Source of the DNA: Chromera velia
Lineage: Eukaryota; Sar; Chromeraceae
Length of the DNA stretch: 59,079 nucleotides
Assembly (NCBI GenBank): GCA_018398765.1
Contig: JAHBMJ010005708.1
Coordinates: forward strand, 10,001 to 69,079
Reading direction: 5' to 3'
Shown: piece after piece, positions 12,101 to 27,898 of the stretch
How positions within the stretch are numbered: position 1 is the first letter of the stretch
Layout: each line of letters begins with the position of its first letter
The notes under the pieces: model-generated
The model's database searches: none
Seen by the model: the letters and a program-made list of their open reading frames with translations, nothing else
Told to the model about the DNA's origin: nothing
Translations under genes and position numbers: made by a program

Positions 12101-12999
12101 NNNNNNNNNNNNNNNNNNNNNNNNNNNNNNNNNNNNNNNNNNNNNNNNNNNNNNNNNNNNNNNNNNNNNNNNNNNNNNNNNNNNNNNNNNNNNNNNNNNN
12201 NNNNNNNNNNNNNNNNNNNNNNNNNNNNNNNNNNNNNNNNNNNNNNNNNNGGGGGGGGGGGGGAGAGAAAGGGAAATTTCGATTATAAATGAATCCGCGT
12301 CTCCTTCCTCTTCCTCTGCCTCTGCGGCTGGTGAGGGGGGGAGAGCCCCGATTCCCGAGGCCATTGTTGCGCAAATCGAGACACAAACGGAAGCTGCTCG
12401 GAACGTAGACACCATTTTCTGGCGACTGCGGCAAAGAGTGGCAGCAGCGGCTGCTGCAGCTGGAAGGGCAGAGAGGGAGGCAGAACATGAAAACGGGGTA
12501 GAGAAGGAATCAGAGGAAGAAGAGGAGGACTCCTCCAGGAGGATGTTTCAGGTTCTGGATCTGGCTCCTCTCTTCATGGTCACTTTCGACATCGACGTTT
12601 TGTGCGAGGTCTGTCTGTAGTGATTTTCCGCTGTCAACATTGGATGGAATCTGTGTGTCATCAATTTCTCTTCGCCCTTTTGTGAGAGTTTTTGTCGTTT
12701 CTTTTATTGGTTTGATGGTCAGCTGTGCTCCAGACGCATTCGCATCATTCCAAGCTGCTGCACAGTGACTGCTGCGCTAAAAAGACAGAACTCTGAACAA
12801 AGACAGGAGTCTGCTCCATTCTTGGTGCCAATCATTGACTGTGTTTTTTGGGTTTCTTGTCGTGTGTCCTCAGTCCCTCCCAACCTGCGTCGAAAAGGAC
12901 GAGCCCTCGCCTCGCCTCTTCCCATCCTGTCCTCCCATCCGAGTGAGCTCCCGACCCTGTTTCATCGAGACCCCTCTGCAGTGTGAGGGCATGAGTCTG

Positions 13000-13034
<35 letters not shown>

Positions 13035-15424
13035 ATGTTTGTGTGTTTGTATCGATCGGCGTCTGCCTGTCTCTCTGGTTGCGTGTGCAGCCGACTGTGC
13101 GATTTGAGGACAGGGTCCGTTGGAACCTACTGAACGACGACGACGAAGTTCACGTGAGTGCTACCTCAAGGAAGACCTTGACGAGGTGCTGCATGAGTGC
13201 ATAAGCTCAGGGAGGGAGGGACCATGGATGGATCGATTTGATTCTCCACTGCTTCATCTGACGTCTTCTCAAATTTCTGTCTCTTTCCCTCTCCCCCCCT
13301 CTCTCTCCGTCTCCTTCTCCCCCTCTCCCTTTTTCTTCTCCGTGTGATCGTGCCTCTGTGTGAGGCCTGTCTCATCTGACGCCTTACCGGATTGTTTTGC
13401 TGTGTGTGTGTGTGTGTGTGTGTGTGTTTCCTTCCTTGCTTTTTGCCTGATTGATTTGACGTTTCACTGTCACCTATTTACCCCCTTCTGGTCTCTCTCA
13501 CTGCATGCAGAGCGTTGTGAGGACCTCTGTGGAGGAAGAGAAGCTGTCTCCTTCTGCCTTCCTCCCGATTGCTTCTGCGTACAAAAGAGAGATCCTCCTC
13601 GCAAAGAGGGTCGGTCAGTTGGCCTGGGAGACACTGAGGCAGACGGGCAGGGGCAGTGGGGCTTTCTATGTGATGAGTGATGATGATATGACGAAGCCGG
13701 GCCTCGGCATATTGCACGAAAAAGAAAAACAGGGACAAGGAGAAAAAGAAGAAGATCTGACTGTTTCGAAGCCTGAACGGTCTCTGTAGATAAACGCAGG
13801 GCACAGGTGGGTGGGACGAAAATGTTGGATCCATCCAAAAAGAAAATGTGTGAAGAAAACTTCTCCTTTTCCTAAATTTCCATCTATGTGTCATCGTCTT
13901 GCGGGCTTCAATGGAACACCTAGAACAATTAAGGGAGTTTCTCCGTATGATTGTCTGTTTCTCTCCCTCTGCGTGCGTGCGTGTGCGCGTTCGCGTGCCT
14001 GTGTGTGTATGTGGGTGGGTGGACTCGATGTGTGCGGTATGATGTGTTGTGATGAACACAATTAACAGAAGTGCATCGCGGACCTCGACGGTCGCTTCTC
14101 CACTTTCTTCATGGAACTCGACACGGGACAGAGACCGTCCATGCCCCCGAAGGAACTGGAAGGCCGGTCCTCGTGCTGTTTCTGTATTTCATAACGTTGG
14201 GAGTTTTTTGTGCGTGCGTTTTCTTCCTTTCGTTCCCTTGCGGCAGACTGATTCTCCCCCCCTCTCCTTCTCTCCCTCTCTTCCTCTTTCTTGCGCCTTT
14301 GTTGTTTTCTTTTTCTTCGCTTGGGTGGAGAGACATGGCCCATTTTCTCTTTTCCTTCGGGCATGCAGTCGCGCGGAAGGACAGACTAAGAAAACCAATC
14401 AAACCCCAACACCATGCTCCTTTTTTTCTTTTCTGGTCCTCTCTGTGGTCGGAGGGCCGAGTCGATTCGGTTTTCTTTTTTCGTTGCTTGTGTGAGGGTA
14501 GATTGGATGAGCTTCCTTATCCGCGTTGCGGTTTGTCTCTTGGTTTTGTTTCCTTTCTGTGCTGCAGGGGACTTGAGTGCGGAATTTCTCGGCAGGGACC
14601 CCCCCGACTGTGTCAGTCAGTGAGCGAGTGCGTGAGAAGAGAAGAGAAAAGAAAGGCCCGCTTTCGAAACAATGTAAATGAGAGACGGAGTCACTGACAG
14701 GGAAGAAATGGTGGGGCGAGTTGAACAATGTGGTGTCGAAAAGAGTGTAAACGAAGTTCGTAGAAAGGCCAGACGAATGCGCACATTGGGAAAGAAAGGC
14801 CGACATGAAAATCTGATGTACACTAATATGACAAAATGTGTGTTTGTGCACAGAAGCAGCAGCAAGAAAGAGAGACTATGCGGTCGGTCACTTTCCTTTT
14901 TCTCTTCCAAGTACCGACTGTACGAGAACGTCAACCCCTCCCTCCCTGCTATTATCCCACTGGCCCATACTCCCTTTTCTGATGTCCAGAAACGAAGAAA
15001 AAGAAGATTTCTTTTCCTGCAGGGACTGACGAGACACCCCCTTCGTCTTTGGTTGCTTGCATGTGTTGAACCTCCACTGCAGGTCCAGACGTACGCGGAC
15101 GCCGCTCGGATTTCAGCCTTTCGCAAGAAGGCCAAGGACAGGGCCAGATTCCTTTCTGAAATCGCACCCAGGGTAAGCGCCAGAATGGCTGCAGCTGCGG
15201 CAGGTGGAGCTGCAGGGGCGGCAGCTGGAGGAGGGGGTTTGTTCGGAGGTCAACAAGGACTCGGGGACGAAGGCAGGGGCGAGGGGGGTCCGTTTGCGTT
15301 TCTTCCTGAGGTCGAGTTCCGCCCTGCACAAGAGTGGGACCAGTGGGGGCCTTTGGTCACAACTGGGGAGCAGGCGCTTGCGGGGGCAGTAAGGAGAGCG
15401 AAGAGACGGAGACCTCGGAATTAA
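8657..15424 (+). CDS. SNF5: SNF5/SMARCB1/INI1 homologue, core subunit of a SWI/SNF-type chromatin remodelling complex
   Basis: A nuclear protein that scaffolds ATP-dependent nucleosome remodelling. Early exons join in phase: 8657-8728 (starts MSADELRSVFNEV), 8976-9006, 9498-9576 and 10033-11150. The last of these is Gln/Pro/Gly-rich and probably disordered. The SNF5 repeats follow. Around 11460-11880 are EVEVDVHERTIEIE and YEDSLLWNVHEG, matching the LDMEIEGQ and DAFTWNMNE blocks. After the gap comes IPEAIVAQIETQTE, matching PAIASAIRQQIE. Repeat two is spread over FMVTFDIDVL (12570s), VRFEDRVRWNLL (13090s) and FLPIASAYKREILLAKR (13510s). The last exon, 15083-15424, ends with EFRPAQEWDQWGPLVTTGEQ, matching the conserved DADQWCPLLETLT tail, then a basic end and TAA. 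Between repeats there are long acidic and Ala-rich insertions. Exons at 14070-15080 are less certain. Bases 11903-12250 are N, so part of repeat one is missing. Confidence 0.85.
8759..8817. repeat. (TG)n(AG)n microsatellite in SNF5 intron 1
   Basis: About 40 bp of TG is followed directly by 18 bp of AG within the first intron. Confidence 0.9.
9056..9145. repeat. (TTTC)n(TGTC)n compound microsatellite in SNF5 intron 2
   Basis: Nested runs of ttct and tgtc units, symmetrical with ttct on both sides. Confidence 0.9.
11903..12250. other. Assembly gap (348 N) flanked by poly-G
   Basis: The run of N sits between G-runs on both sides, inside the SNF5 coding exon. The sequencing or assembly probably stalled on a homopolymer. 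Confidence 0.98.
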
Positions 15425-16378
15425 GATTAAAAGTAGATTGCTCAGACCCTCCCGTCCGCATTGTAACGCCATTGTTTCTAGCATTGTGTGCTGGATTTTT
15501 TTGTATCCAGAGTCAGAGTCAATATAGGCAAGCAACAGATTTTGGCATCATTTTGCTACGTGCCTCAAAGACTAGTTCAAAGAACTAGACAAAAGAATCC
15601 ACAGTGATAAAAATTAAGTGAAAACCGTTTTTCGCATGCAAGTTTGAATCAGACTGTTTGATATATACAATAAGTTTCATTTTGACGTATTTCCAAAATA
15701 GTATTTCGTTTCGGAATAAATTTTATAAACTTCAAAATAAATAACTGTTATTATAAATCTTTTAAACTTTGTTTTATATTTTGGTTTATACTGGTATCAT
15801 AGTACTTTTGAATGATATTTAATATTAAAGGTCACAATTAAGGATAGAAAAGTAACTAAAAAATTAATAGGCTAGTTAATAGGTTATTAACTAAATCTAT
15901 AGAACTGAATTGAATCAACTAGAATTGAATGTATCGTAAATAACTTGAATCGTAAACCTCGTAGTGAACGTTTTTTTTGCTAGTTTTTTTGTTTAACAAA
16001 ATGATTAATTAAAAAATTAAATAGTCTTAAAATGACCAAGCATATGCACTATAATAGCTACACACAATTAAAAACTTGGAACAGCCTAGGGAACAGCCTG
16101 AAAGTTATGACAACGTACTACAACTGCTGATTGTTGTTTTAGCTACTGGCATGTTATTATTATTTCATTACTTTAGTATTCTTTAAAGTTTACTAAGAAG
16201 TTTAAATCCAAACGTTTAAAAAAACAGTGCCAGTGTGTATAAATTAATGCGTTCCTGATCCGTCAAATTTTTTCTAGAAATGCAAATTGAGCTACAAATT
16301 GAAGCTTGGTGAAACTGTGAAGCAAATCAGCTCACTACGATGCCGATACACTGTTGAGCCCGAGTGGCATCGCACCTT
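15425..16378. other. AT-rich convergent intergenic island
   Basis: Two genes converge on this stretch. It is strongly AT-rich with no credible open frame, and probably holds both 3' ends. Confidence 0.65.
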
Positions 16379-18894
<2,516 letters not shown>

Positions 18895-18918
18895 CTGCAA
18901 GCATGCAGGCAGATGCAT

Positions 18919-19862
18919 TCATTGAAAGTGTGTGTGCATGTGTGTATGAGTTTGGATCAGACTAACTTCCTGCCACGCAGTGGCAGAAGAAGTCGATTAT
19001 ATAGTGCTTCATTCATTTGGCAACTCATGCAGTAAGAAAAAGAGTCATTAAGCCGGTGCCTTGGCCAAAGAGTGTATATATCCAGCGAAAGGCGTTGCAG
19101 GTAACCTAGAACACCGGTCAGACGTTCAACCCGACAAATCAAATGGTTGGAGATTGTCAGCAAGAAAGTGACTCAGCCGAACAACGGGCCTCTCTGCAAT
19201 TTCTTTCACTGTACTCCAGACCTTCAGATCCATTCGCGTCGATCGGTCCATGCACCAGCTCGTGTCTCATGCAGTCTCCGGCGTCTCCTTCTTCCCGTCT
19301 CGTCTCCTCAAAGCCGATGGTTCGACTCCTTCTCGCGACTGAAGCTACTCAGGAATATTCGTGAAAGGATTGGAACAGACAAATTCAGGAAGTGGAATGT
19401 ATATCAAACAAACGAAATGTGAATGCTTGGTGACCGGTGCAATGTATTAACAGAATCTCTGATCCTTGCTGGTCACGCAGCTACACAGGCGGCAGCGACA
19501 TGCGGTGACGACGCTCAAAAGCTCGGCTCGTTCAATTTAATTAATTGCGCGGCTCTGCATGCAAGCGCCGCCATATACAGGGGGCGCCGCGCCGCCGCGC
19601 CGCCCGGCAAGCTGGCCGTTCACATGCCGTTCACTTAATTTTTAAGCCAGAGAATCAGTCTGAAAACTCCAGAAACATGACCTCAAGGAAAGCAACCGTT
19701 GTTTGCTGGGATATACCACTCTTCATGTCCTACACTTTTGCATAAATGCGCTTGGTATGAAGGCGTGTGAAGGTGCTTGGTTTGGGAGAGCCAGGAGGCT
19801 CGGCCAGTGGGCACATACGTACATTTTCATTTTCTTCGATCCTTCATCGTTCTTCCGAAACA
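18919..19862. other. Intergenic region with a GC-rich palindromic patch
   Basis: No clear gene. A very GC-rich stretch at 19546-19620 (gcgccgcgccgccgcgccgc core) is bordered by AT-rich ttaattaatt. A tRNA B-box-like GGTTCGACTCC at about 19319 has no matching cloverleaf. Confidence 0.45.
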
Positions 19863-21815
19863 TGGCACAGCAGCTGCCGCAGCTCCCTCCCACCCCAATC
19901 GCACACATGCTTGCAGGGAGGGAGGCTGTCAAGACGTGTGTAGGATTCGATGAGAGAAAGACGGTCGCCTACCGTCTGAAACAATTTTCATAATTTGAGA
20001 AGCTAGATAGAGAATGATAAAGACTGTTGTTTCAGACAGAGACCATCCGGCACATGAGTTTGCACTTGGACATAAAGATGCTTTGGATTCCAGCATTGCG
20101 TGCGTTTATGCAAGATTCATCTCTTCTCTCGGGAGCCCGTGCGCCTTTCAACAAAAGGGGTGGGTAAAGATATTTGGGGAGAAAATTCTGTACTTCAACG
20201 GCATCATCCACCATGAGTCTCGAGAAGTAGAACTTCAGACCGCTTTCTACCTGCTGTGGAAGCTATTCAAGCTTCTGGAAGAAAAAGGAGGACTTCTGTA
20301 TGACACCCGTGCGGGTCAGTCCAGAAAGAATCACATGTCTGAATTTATTTTGAGGGTATTTTTTTTTTTTTTTATGTGTGGCTGCTTCACGTTCCTCCCG
20401 TCTCTGCCCGTCTCCTGTCTGTGTGCAGCTTCCACCCTGCCATCCCTAGACAGACATCAAGCACAGGACCCTCTTCGACAAGTGCACCAACTGAGTCCCC
20501 TCCACATGCCAGAGAGGGGTCGATGTTCGATATCCACTTGGCGGTTTATGTTTACCACTCCCTCTTCGGACATCCTTTGGAAGCTCCTGCTCAACCCGGA
20601 CGTTCTCTCCCAAATCGCTCTCTTTGCAGAGAATCGTCTGGCCTCGATCAATGTGAGTGCATCTGATCCTGTCTGATACGATCTGACACCGTCTAATCCC
20701 TCTTTCTATTTTTTTGTTTGTTTGAATTTTTTTTTGCTTGCCAGACACATATATACACATACACGAGCTTAGGAAATGCAAAGAAAAACTCTAAGTGAAT
20801 GACCTAAGGAAGAGACCCTATATGGTTGGAGGCCTGAGACAAATCTGCATGTCATCATCTTGACCTAGATCTTGACACTTTTCCGCCCTGTATGACATGC
20901 TTGTAGGGAAAATGCCATCAAGTTGGAACCGGTATTGTCTTCAGAGCAACGTCGATATTTGGTAAGACTACCCAAGAGAGTACTGTCCTTGCCTAACGTG
21001 TACTGCTTCTCTTTTGGGGGCGAGGGAAGGACCCAAAGAGACCTGACAAAAAAACCAAAACGCTGCGCTTCATGAAGGATGACCAAGAAGGAGCACGTCA
21101 GATGGCAGACGAGTTCTGCAAACACGTCCCTGCACAAAAATGGATGGAAGACTTAGTGTGGGGTCAGTCAAGGAATTAATATTTTCATTCGCCTTTGAGG
21201 TACGAATTTGCTGCGTTCAAAACACTCAAGTCATGCCGAATGGCACATCATGCGGCATCATATCTTTGAAAAAGCCGAAAATTTTTTTTTTTGTGATGAC
21301 CGGTGATGGCGCTATCGATGAAAACATTTATGACTGAAAAAAGACGGTTCTTCGTGATCGACCAATGCATTATGATAGAGACAATACAATACAAAGTGGG
21401 AGGGATAAAGCGGATGCATGGTTACTGCAGACGCCTTTGAAATTCTTGTTTGCTGCTTTCTGTCAACAGATCAATCTCAGCAAGTTTGTTATTTCAATAG
21501 GAATTTCCATTATTTTTATTGCAGGAAAATTTATAGAAAAAATCCCTGTTCAAGGAGAGAACCAACAGGTGAAGAGGCTCAGCAGGCTCACTTTTGTAAA
21601 AGGAAAGGAGTATCTCGAACAGGTGCGCATACAATTTTTAACTGCATGCATCCATGGTTGATAATCAGGATTGGATGCATACATGCATGCATGAATTATG
21701 CATGCAGGAGTTTCTCTGTATCCTTATTCAAATCCAGCTCAGCAGCAGTACACACAGACACACACACATACACATACACATATACACACACATACACACA
21801 TACACATACACATAC

Positions 21816-21846
<31 letters not shown>

Positions 21847-22493
21847 TATTCTCTCACGTTTCATCCAGAAAAGAATCTGATCTTGAACCAGGCTGAAGAA
21901 AAAGATCACAGAGCACATGTACACAAACATAAAGCATTTCCCCACATACAGAACATGCAGAAAACTGACTGTCCCGCAGAAAAGCCTCGAGCCCCCGACT
22001 CCTTCTGCACACAGAACCTTCCGCACATTCGCCCTCCCAGCTGCACCTGCGCCCCCCCTGCTACCCTTTGTAGGCAGCGTCAGAGCGATATCTTCCATCT
22101 GATGTACCGGGGAAATGTGAGCAAGACGGTGAGCCTGTTTCTATTGCTAGCAGGCCATGTTTAACCTCCGAAGGACAACAGGGGCCTCAGAAAGAGACAG
22201 GACCAGAAGAGCGTCCACTTGCCTCTGCTTTTTTATTCAAGGAGCGCACAGTGGCAGAGCCCTGCACTTCTCAGACAGGTGCATCATCAAATAAAGACTG
22301 TCAAGGAGGGGGTAAAAAGGAAAAGAACACGAAGGGACCGAATCCTGCTCCTAACAGGTTTGTGAGGTTTGTAACACGGTGCTGTGGGGGAGTAGCGAAG
22401 GTTAGACAGGACCGAAAGGAAGAGAAAGAGGCGGCCACGAGGAAACATGATGGGAAATCCCCCCTCCCTTCATCTGAGCGTCATGATAGTTAG
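19863..22493 (+). CDS. Multi-exon protein of unknown function
   Basis: I do not recognise this family. Several stretches look coding and end at good donors. A start at 19863 gives MAQQLPQLPPTPIAHM. A segment to about 20313 contains GWVKIFGEKILYFNG and ELQTAFYLLWKLFKLLEEKG. It joins in phase to an exon near 20430-20652 containing DILWKLLLNPDVLSQIALFAENRL, followed by gtgagt. Later pieces contain RRYLVRLPKRVLSLPNVY (about 20960), ARQMADEFCKHVPAQKWMED (about 21090-21165), EKIPVQGENQQVKRLSRLTF (to 21621) and RQRQSDIFHLMYRGNVSKT (to 22130). A lysine-rich tail ends in TAG at 22491-22493. Helix-rich, with no signal peptide or membrane span seen. Exon limits are approximate and it could be partly decayed. 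Confidence 0.4.
21751..21848. repeat. (CA)n/(TACACA)n microsatellite
   Basis: About 100 bp of cacacatacacatacacac units lies in an intron of the unknown gene above. Confidence 0.85.
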
Positions 22494-24367
22494 CCTTCCG
22501 TACCTTCTCCTCCCCTCAATCGTGCAGCTTCTTTGACAAAGGAGGACAGACAGACTCCTCGACAGACTTTAGAAGAGCCCCCTGAGGTGCTGCATAGAGA
22601 GGACTTATTTGCCGCTCCTTGGAATTCATGTCACGTTAAACTTTCGATACACTTTGGGCGATTGAAAAAAGTTTTTAATCGGCGGCGAGACTCAGTCTTC
22701 ACAAGGCCTCTCGTTTATTTGTCTTCTTGTCTACCTTTCTAGCTAGTTTTCTTCCTCTTTTCTCCGTTTCCCCTCCCTCTTTTCTCCCTTCCTTCTCCTA
22801 CATTGAACTCTTACTCTGAAGAGACCTAACAGTGGGTTAAAACACGGGCAAGCAATTGAGTTCAAAGTTATGTCCCTCGTTTCCCTCTTTTTGCTCTCTT
22901 TTTTCTGACAGTGTGCTCTCAAGAATACCGGTGGACCTCCTACAAGGAGACAACCTTTACTAAATTGAGTGAGTCCTTTAGTGACTCAAAAACATTCAAA
23001 AACCTTCACTTACAATTTTTGTATTAGTATTTCTTTGTTGACATAATTTATATATATATGATGTTTGAGAGGTGGAAAAAGTTTTGGAATCTGTGAATTC
23101 TTTTTATAATTAATAATCGATAAACTGTATGATGATAAGGTGACTTAACCTGCCAGCCATCGTGTCCCAATGGCAAAGGGCAGTCTGAACATATATGCAT
23201 TGCTAGCCTAGGAGCGATAGCAAGAAAGCTCACTCAGTGAGGCCATACTGAGTCGACTAGAAACTAGCAGCCCCGAGAAAACTAACGACATTCGTTTCTC
23301 TTCAAGAGGAGCAAGAGACACTCCCTTGCCCCTCAGCCTTTTCCCGTCTCTTCCCGCCTGGGAGGCCCGCCTGGGTGATGAGCTCGAAGAAGATAAACCT
23401 GTAACACATAAAAGACCACCCCCTCAGCGGTCTTCTCCCTCAGGCTGGTCTTCTTTTTCCCCACACACGCCCGCGGCAGGATCATGGAAGGGCAACAAAA
23501 CCAAAGGAGGGCAATCATGGGATTTATAGAGTTCACACGCCCCCCCCACCCCTACTTTCTCCCTCTTCCTCTTCAATCACCACCCAGAGAAAGGAAGAAA
23601 AAATAGAGGAGGACCAGAAGGATAAGAACCCTGCACTCCCTACAAAAACTACCTCCTCTATCTGAAGCCCTCCTTCCTTCCAATACCTCACACCTGTGTT
23701 ATCGAGAAAAGGTTTACCTTCTTTTCTGTTTGCTCTCTAACCTTCTCCTATACCTTTCTTCTACGTCATCCCTTTTTCACTTCCACCTCCTTCTGTGTCT
23801 GCTTCGGCCTTCCCTCCTCCTTTTCCTCTTATATTCTTTCTCTTCCCTCTGCTGGACGCATCGCTCCCAGGCTAGTTCAAAATCTGCAGTGTCATCATAT
23901 TCCTATGGCCTTCTACTGTTGGGCATAAGGCCAAAGGCACTGAGCCGGCTAAGCGGGCAACCCCAGGGCTTGGCTGATCCCGATCGTGAAGTCTGATATG
24001 GGTTGGATTGGCAGCCCGAGGGGCTGATGGAGGATTTGAACTGCTTGCCTTCAGCGGAGGTGGGGAGGGCCTAACAGACCCTTGGACAGATTCTGAAGGC
24101 TGCGGGAATTGGTTTATCTGTGGGGGTGGTACATTTGCAGAAGGCGGGGCTGGACCTTGTTCGAAGAGACGGCGTCGAACCTTCGCAGCAACGAGCTACT
24201 GCTTGGTCTTCGCCTTGCGAACGGTGAAAGAGACGGAGTAAGTCTCTGCCCTCAAGTTGCAGTGAAAGCCAGTAGGCTAGAAAAGTGAAAAGAAGTTCTC
24301 AGCACGACGATGGTCGATAAATTCAACCACGCAACCCCCGGGAAAAGATTGAAATCTATAGAAGTCA
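22494..24367. other. Region without a convincing gene
   Basis: CT-rich stretches (22740-22800, 23700-23850) and moderately GC-balanced sequence. A 23860-24240 tract gives short open frames on + that match nothing I know. It may be the decayed remainder of the element encoding the coiled-coil frame just downstream on the other strand. Confidence 0.4.
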
Positions 24368-24781
24368 TCAGAGGTCGAAGTACAGGTTGAAAAAGTCGTA
24401 TTTTCCCTTAGAGCCCGAGACCGGAAGCATCACCTGCCAGAAGAAGAACTGTTGGTTCAGGAAAGAAGCCCGGTCATGTTGCCGGCGCTCAGCTGGTTCG
24501 CAGCCGAGGTGGGGATCGAAATCGAGCAGTGCTCTCTTGTTCACATTCTCTCTTCTCTTAAGCCTTTCCACGGAGAGACGAAGGGAAGAGAGATCTTGCT
24601 TGACTTCCTTTTCAAGAGACAAAAATTTCTCTTTTAGGGAGACGAGATCATTTGCTTACTCAGCGTGAGTTTTTTGAACTGTCTCAACCTGAGTTGCAAG
24701 TTGGGCATTCTCTTCCCGAAAGGCTATCCTAATTTGGAGCAACCAGCTTGGAGGCAACTCTTGCTGTGACCCATTTGCCAT
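24368..24781 (-). pseudogene. Coiled-coil open frame broken by one TAA; possible retroelement remnant
   Basis: Reading from an ATG at 24781, the frame runs 41 codons (ends QLATQVETVQKTHAE), meets TAA, and continues in the same frame for about 97 codons to a second stop at 24368. The second part contains LKEKFLSLEKEVKQDLSSL, a clear heptad pattern, then an Arg-rich and aromatic tail. A coiled coil followed by a basic region recalls ORF1 proteins of LINE elements, but no reverse transcriptase was found nearby, so that is only a suggestion. Confidence 0.35.
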
Positions 24782-24914
24782 TTTTGAAGAGGAGACGGGA
24801 AGTCGAGAGACTGTTTAGAATTTAAGCTCATGGATCTCAGTAAAGAGGAGGCTGCAGGAGTTCTGGAAGCTATTGCCAGGCTCAACACTTTCAAGAGAAT
24901 GAGAGGATCGTAAG

Positions 24915-24952
24915 TTCAGAGTTCAGAGTTCAGAGTTGAGAGTTCAGAGTAT
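24915..24952. repeat. Short tandem 7-mer repeat
   Basis: Five near-copies of agttcag/agagttc lie at the edge of an AT-rich island. Confidence 0.7.
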
Positions 24953-25918
24953 ACGTCATAAGGCTTGATAGGACTAGGCTTAGGTGTATAGAAACATAAA
25001 AATAGTATAGTAGATTTCTATAAAAAATTCCAAATCAATTTCTGACTCTTTACTAGACTTTTAACTAGTGCGTTTAACCTAGCGTCTAACTTATTCAAAT
25101 TGAAACAATTCTACCCTGCTCATTCTTTGACCTGCTTCGACATACTTTTGTCCTCCTTCATCATTTTCATGATTATGAACGTTTTCCCATTCAAAAACGA
25201 AAAAAGGCTTCCCATACATAAAAAAATAGATGAATAAATTTAGGTTAAAACTCAAATTAGTTTTTTTATTTCTTTATTTTTGTTCATCAGCTGGGGTTTG
25301 AGCTTGGAACTTGAAGTGCTTGCTTCAAATAAATAAATAAATAAATAAAAAGTAAAAGTGATTTTGGGAAATTAACTTTTTTATTTTTGTACGTATAGGG
25401 AGCCTATAGAGACAATTCTGACTCTTTACGGTAGACTTTACCAGTGACTGGCAGTGAGTCTAATTTATTTAATCAAATTAAGAGTCTTTTTTAAGATAAG
25501 AAAATATGATTAAATGTAACTACTAGTATGACCATTTCATTATTATATTTAATGTTGAGTACTCACTATTAGTGCTAAAAGCCTAAAATCATAACAAAAA
25601 TATTTTAAGTTAAGTTATAGACACTGTATGTTGTACTGAGAGACACGCGCTAACACCATGCCTAGCATCATGCATATTTAACCTTATCAACTTAATATCA
25701 ACTCCCAGTAGTGCACTGGATTAAGTCCGATTGACTATGTACTGGGCAAGCCTAGAGGCAAGCAGACAAGAGCTAGAGACAAGAGACCTTAATTGCATGC
25801 ATGTTGTTAAAGATAGATTTTAAATTATCAATCCCCTCGGTGCTTACGAACTAGGTTCAGAAGATTCACGGCTGCGGTTTCAGGCTACTCATAAAGCGTG
25901 ACGGATCATGGATGATCA
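24953..25918. other. AT-rich intergenic island
   Basis: No open frame of note. It contains an (AAAT)n run at about 25328-25350. Confidence 0.6.
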
Positions 25919-26552
25919 TCATGCTCCCTGACATCCTGAGCATCGCAAGTCCCCCCCCGGGAGCTCCTCGAGACCGCATCTCAGGTTGGCTGGCACCGCC
26001 ACCTCAATGTGCTTTGGTTTGGGGAGACGGGCCGCCAGGGCTGATAGCACCTGCACATCAGCATGCATGCAGCAAGGCGACACATTATTAACGGAACGTG
26101 ACGGCACCGCACCTCTTCACATCGGCCCGCGCGGCTACTGAATCGGTCCCCCACAGAAGCCTACCACTTCCTTTTATTTTTCTCTCTTTATCCCCGAGAC
26201 ACATCTCCGTTTCCTTAGAAGAACAAAAAAAAATCAACCCTTTGAAAAGCCTTGTGGTCTACACGTGGAGGTGCAGAGCAGGGAGCAGACCCTTTCTCCT
26301 TGAAGTGGGGGACACGCACGCTCTGTGTCCAAACAAGAAAAGAAAACAATTCATCTTCAGAAGGCCACCTTTTCTTTTCGTATGGTGCTCTGTGACAGCA
26401 CACGAGAAACGGGAACAGATACCCACCGACCCACTCATCCAGACACACCCTCTCTCTCTCTGACCTCTGCAAAGGCCTCCTCGCCTCCAGCATTCACTCG
26501 CTGGTTGAACATTTTCTCCTCCTTCACGGAAGACCGCAGACGACCCTGCAAG

Positions 26553-26583
<31 letters not shown>

Positions 26584-27837
26584 CACAAAAGCACGATGGC
26601 AGGGCTCGGGTGAAGAAATATGATGAACAAAAACCTGCTTTGAATGCTACGACTTGAACTGGCTGCCTTTTTTCTCTCATCAACAATCAGGTAAACAAGC
26701 TTCCGGACACAGATGCAGACACAAACAAATCAGAATATGTGCCGATATACAGATGAACAGATTCTGGAGTGAGCGGATGAATACAGCGAACGACAGAAAG
26801 GAAAGGAACGGACGCCCAACAAACTTTTCGTGGCCGGAGATTACAAGACACCTTCAACTGTCAGCGTCCTAGAGAAACGATCCAGGGAAGACAGAAAGAG
26901 ACAACGATCTGAGAAAGGAAGGAGGAAAGAGAAGACAGCAAGGGAAAAGAAACAAAACTACAGGGAAAGAAGAGGAAAAAATAAGACAGAAGTAAAAGCA
27001 GAAGGGTGCACGACAACGTACGGAATAATCGTGGCCCGGAAAGATGGCTGTTCCATCAGGAAGGGAGAGAATTTCTTTCCAGATCGAACGAAACAATTCC
27101 TTTGAGTCTCCACCCTGTAGACACGCACGCACGTACATACACATACACAAAGAGGGAGGGGGTCGGGAACGAAAACCCAGGCACACGATGCAATTCTGTC
27201 TTCTCAAGACAAAAGAGCGAGCAGGCAACAGGCATGCTGAGATGCACACAGTCGGGCACACACCCAGACAGGAAACGACAACGGCATGAGCACAGACAGA
27301 CAAGACACCCGTCCAGTCCAGCATCCCCAGCACCTTGCCAGCCAAATGACGAAGAAAACAGGCAAGCGTGAGGTGCAACATGCAATGACATTCTCAGCCC
27401 TGAAAGATGCACATAACCTCAATTGTTCTTTCCCACATTCTTTCCCCTCGTCCCCCAAGAACGAAGTCTATTCCCTTCTCTTCCCTTCCCTCCAATTCCC
27501 TTCATGACCGACTTGGAAGTCCGTGCGTCCACTCCCCCTGATCAGCAGGGCATCTCCTGTGAACGCCATCGAGAGATCGTCTGTCACGTACGTCACACAA
27601 CCAGCCGTATGCCCTGGGGTGTGCCGCACCTGCAAAACATGTAGAGGGATGAAGAGGTAAATCGGGGGGCGAGTGGAAGTGATTCACTTCCCAGATGACA
27701 CACACACACAGGTGTACTGACTTGCTTCGTGAATGAAGAACAAAAGAGAGACAGAGAAACAACAAAACAGAATCACGGAGTCACAGAAAGGGAGAGAGAA
27801 TGAGACCCGAGAGGCCGTACATCGAGACCGCTCAGAA

Positions 27838-27898
<61 letters not shown>

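Noticed and set aside
19290-19350. tRNA-like B box GGTTCGACTCC
   Set aside because: The T stem has a mismatch and neither an A box nor an acceptor stem could be found at the right distance.
24025-24050. Reverse-strand GTTCAAATCC resembling a tRNA T loop
   Set aside because: The five bases on each side do not pair.
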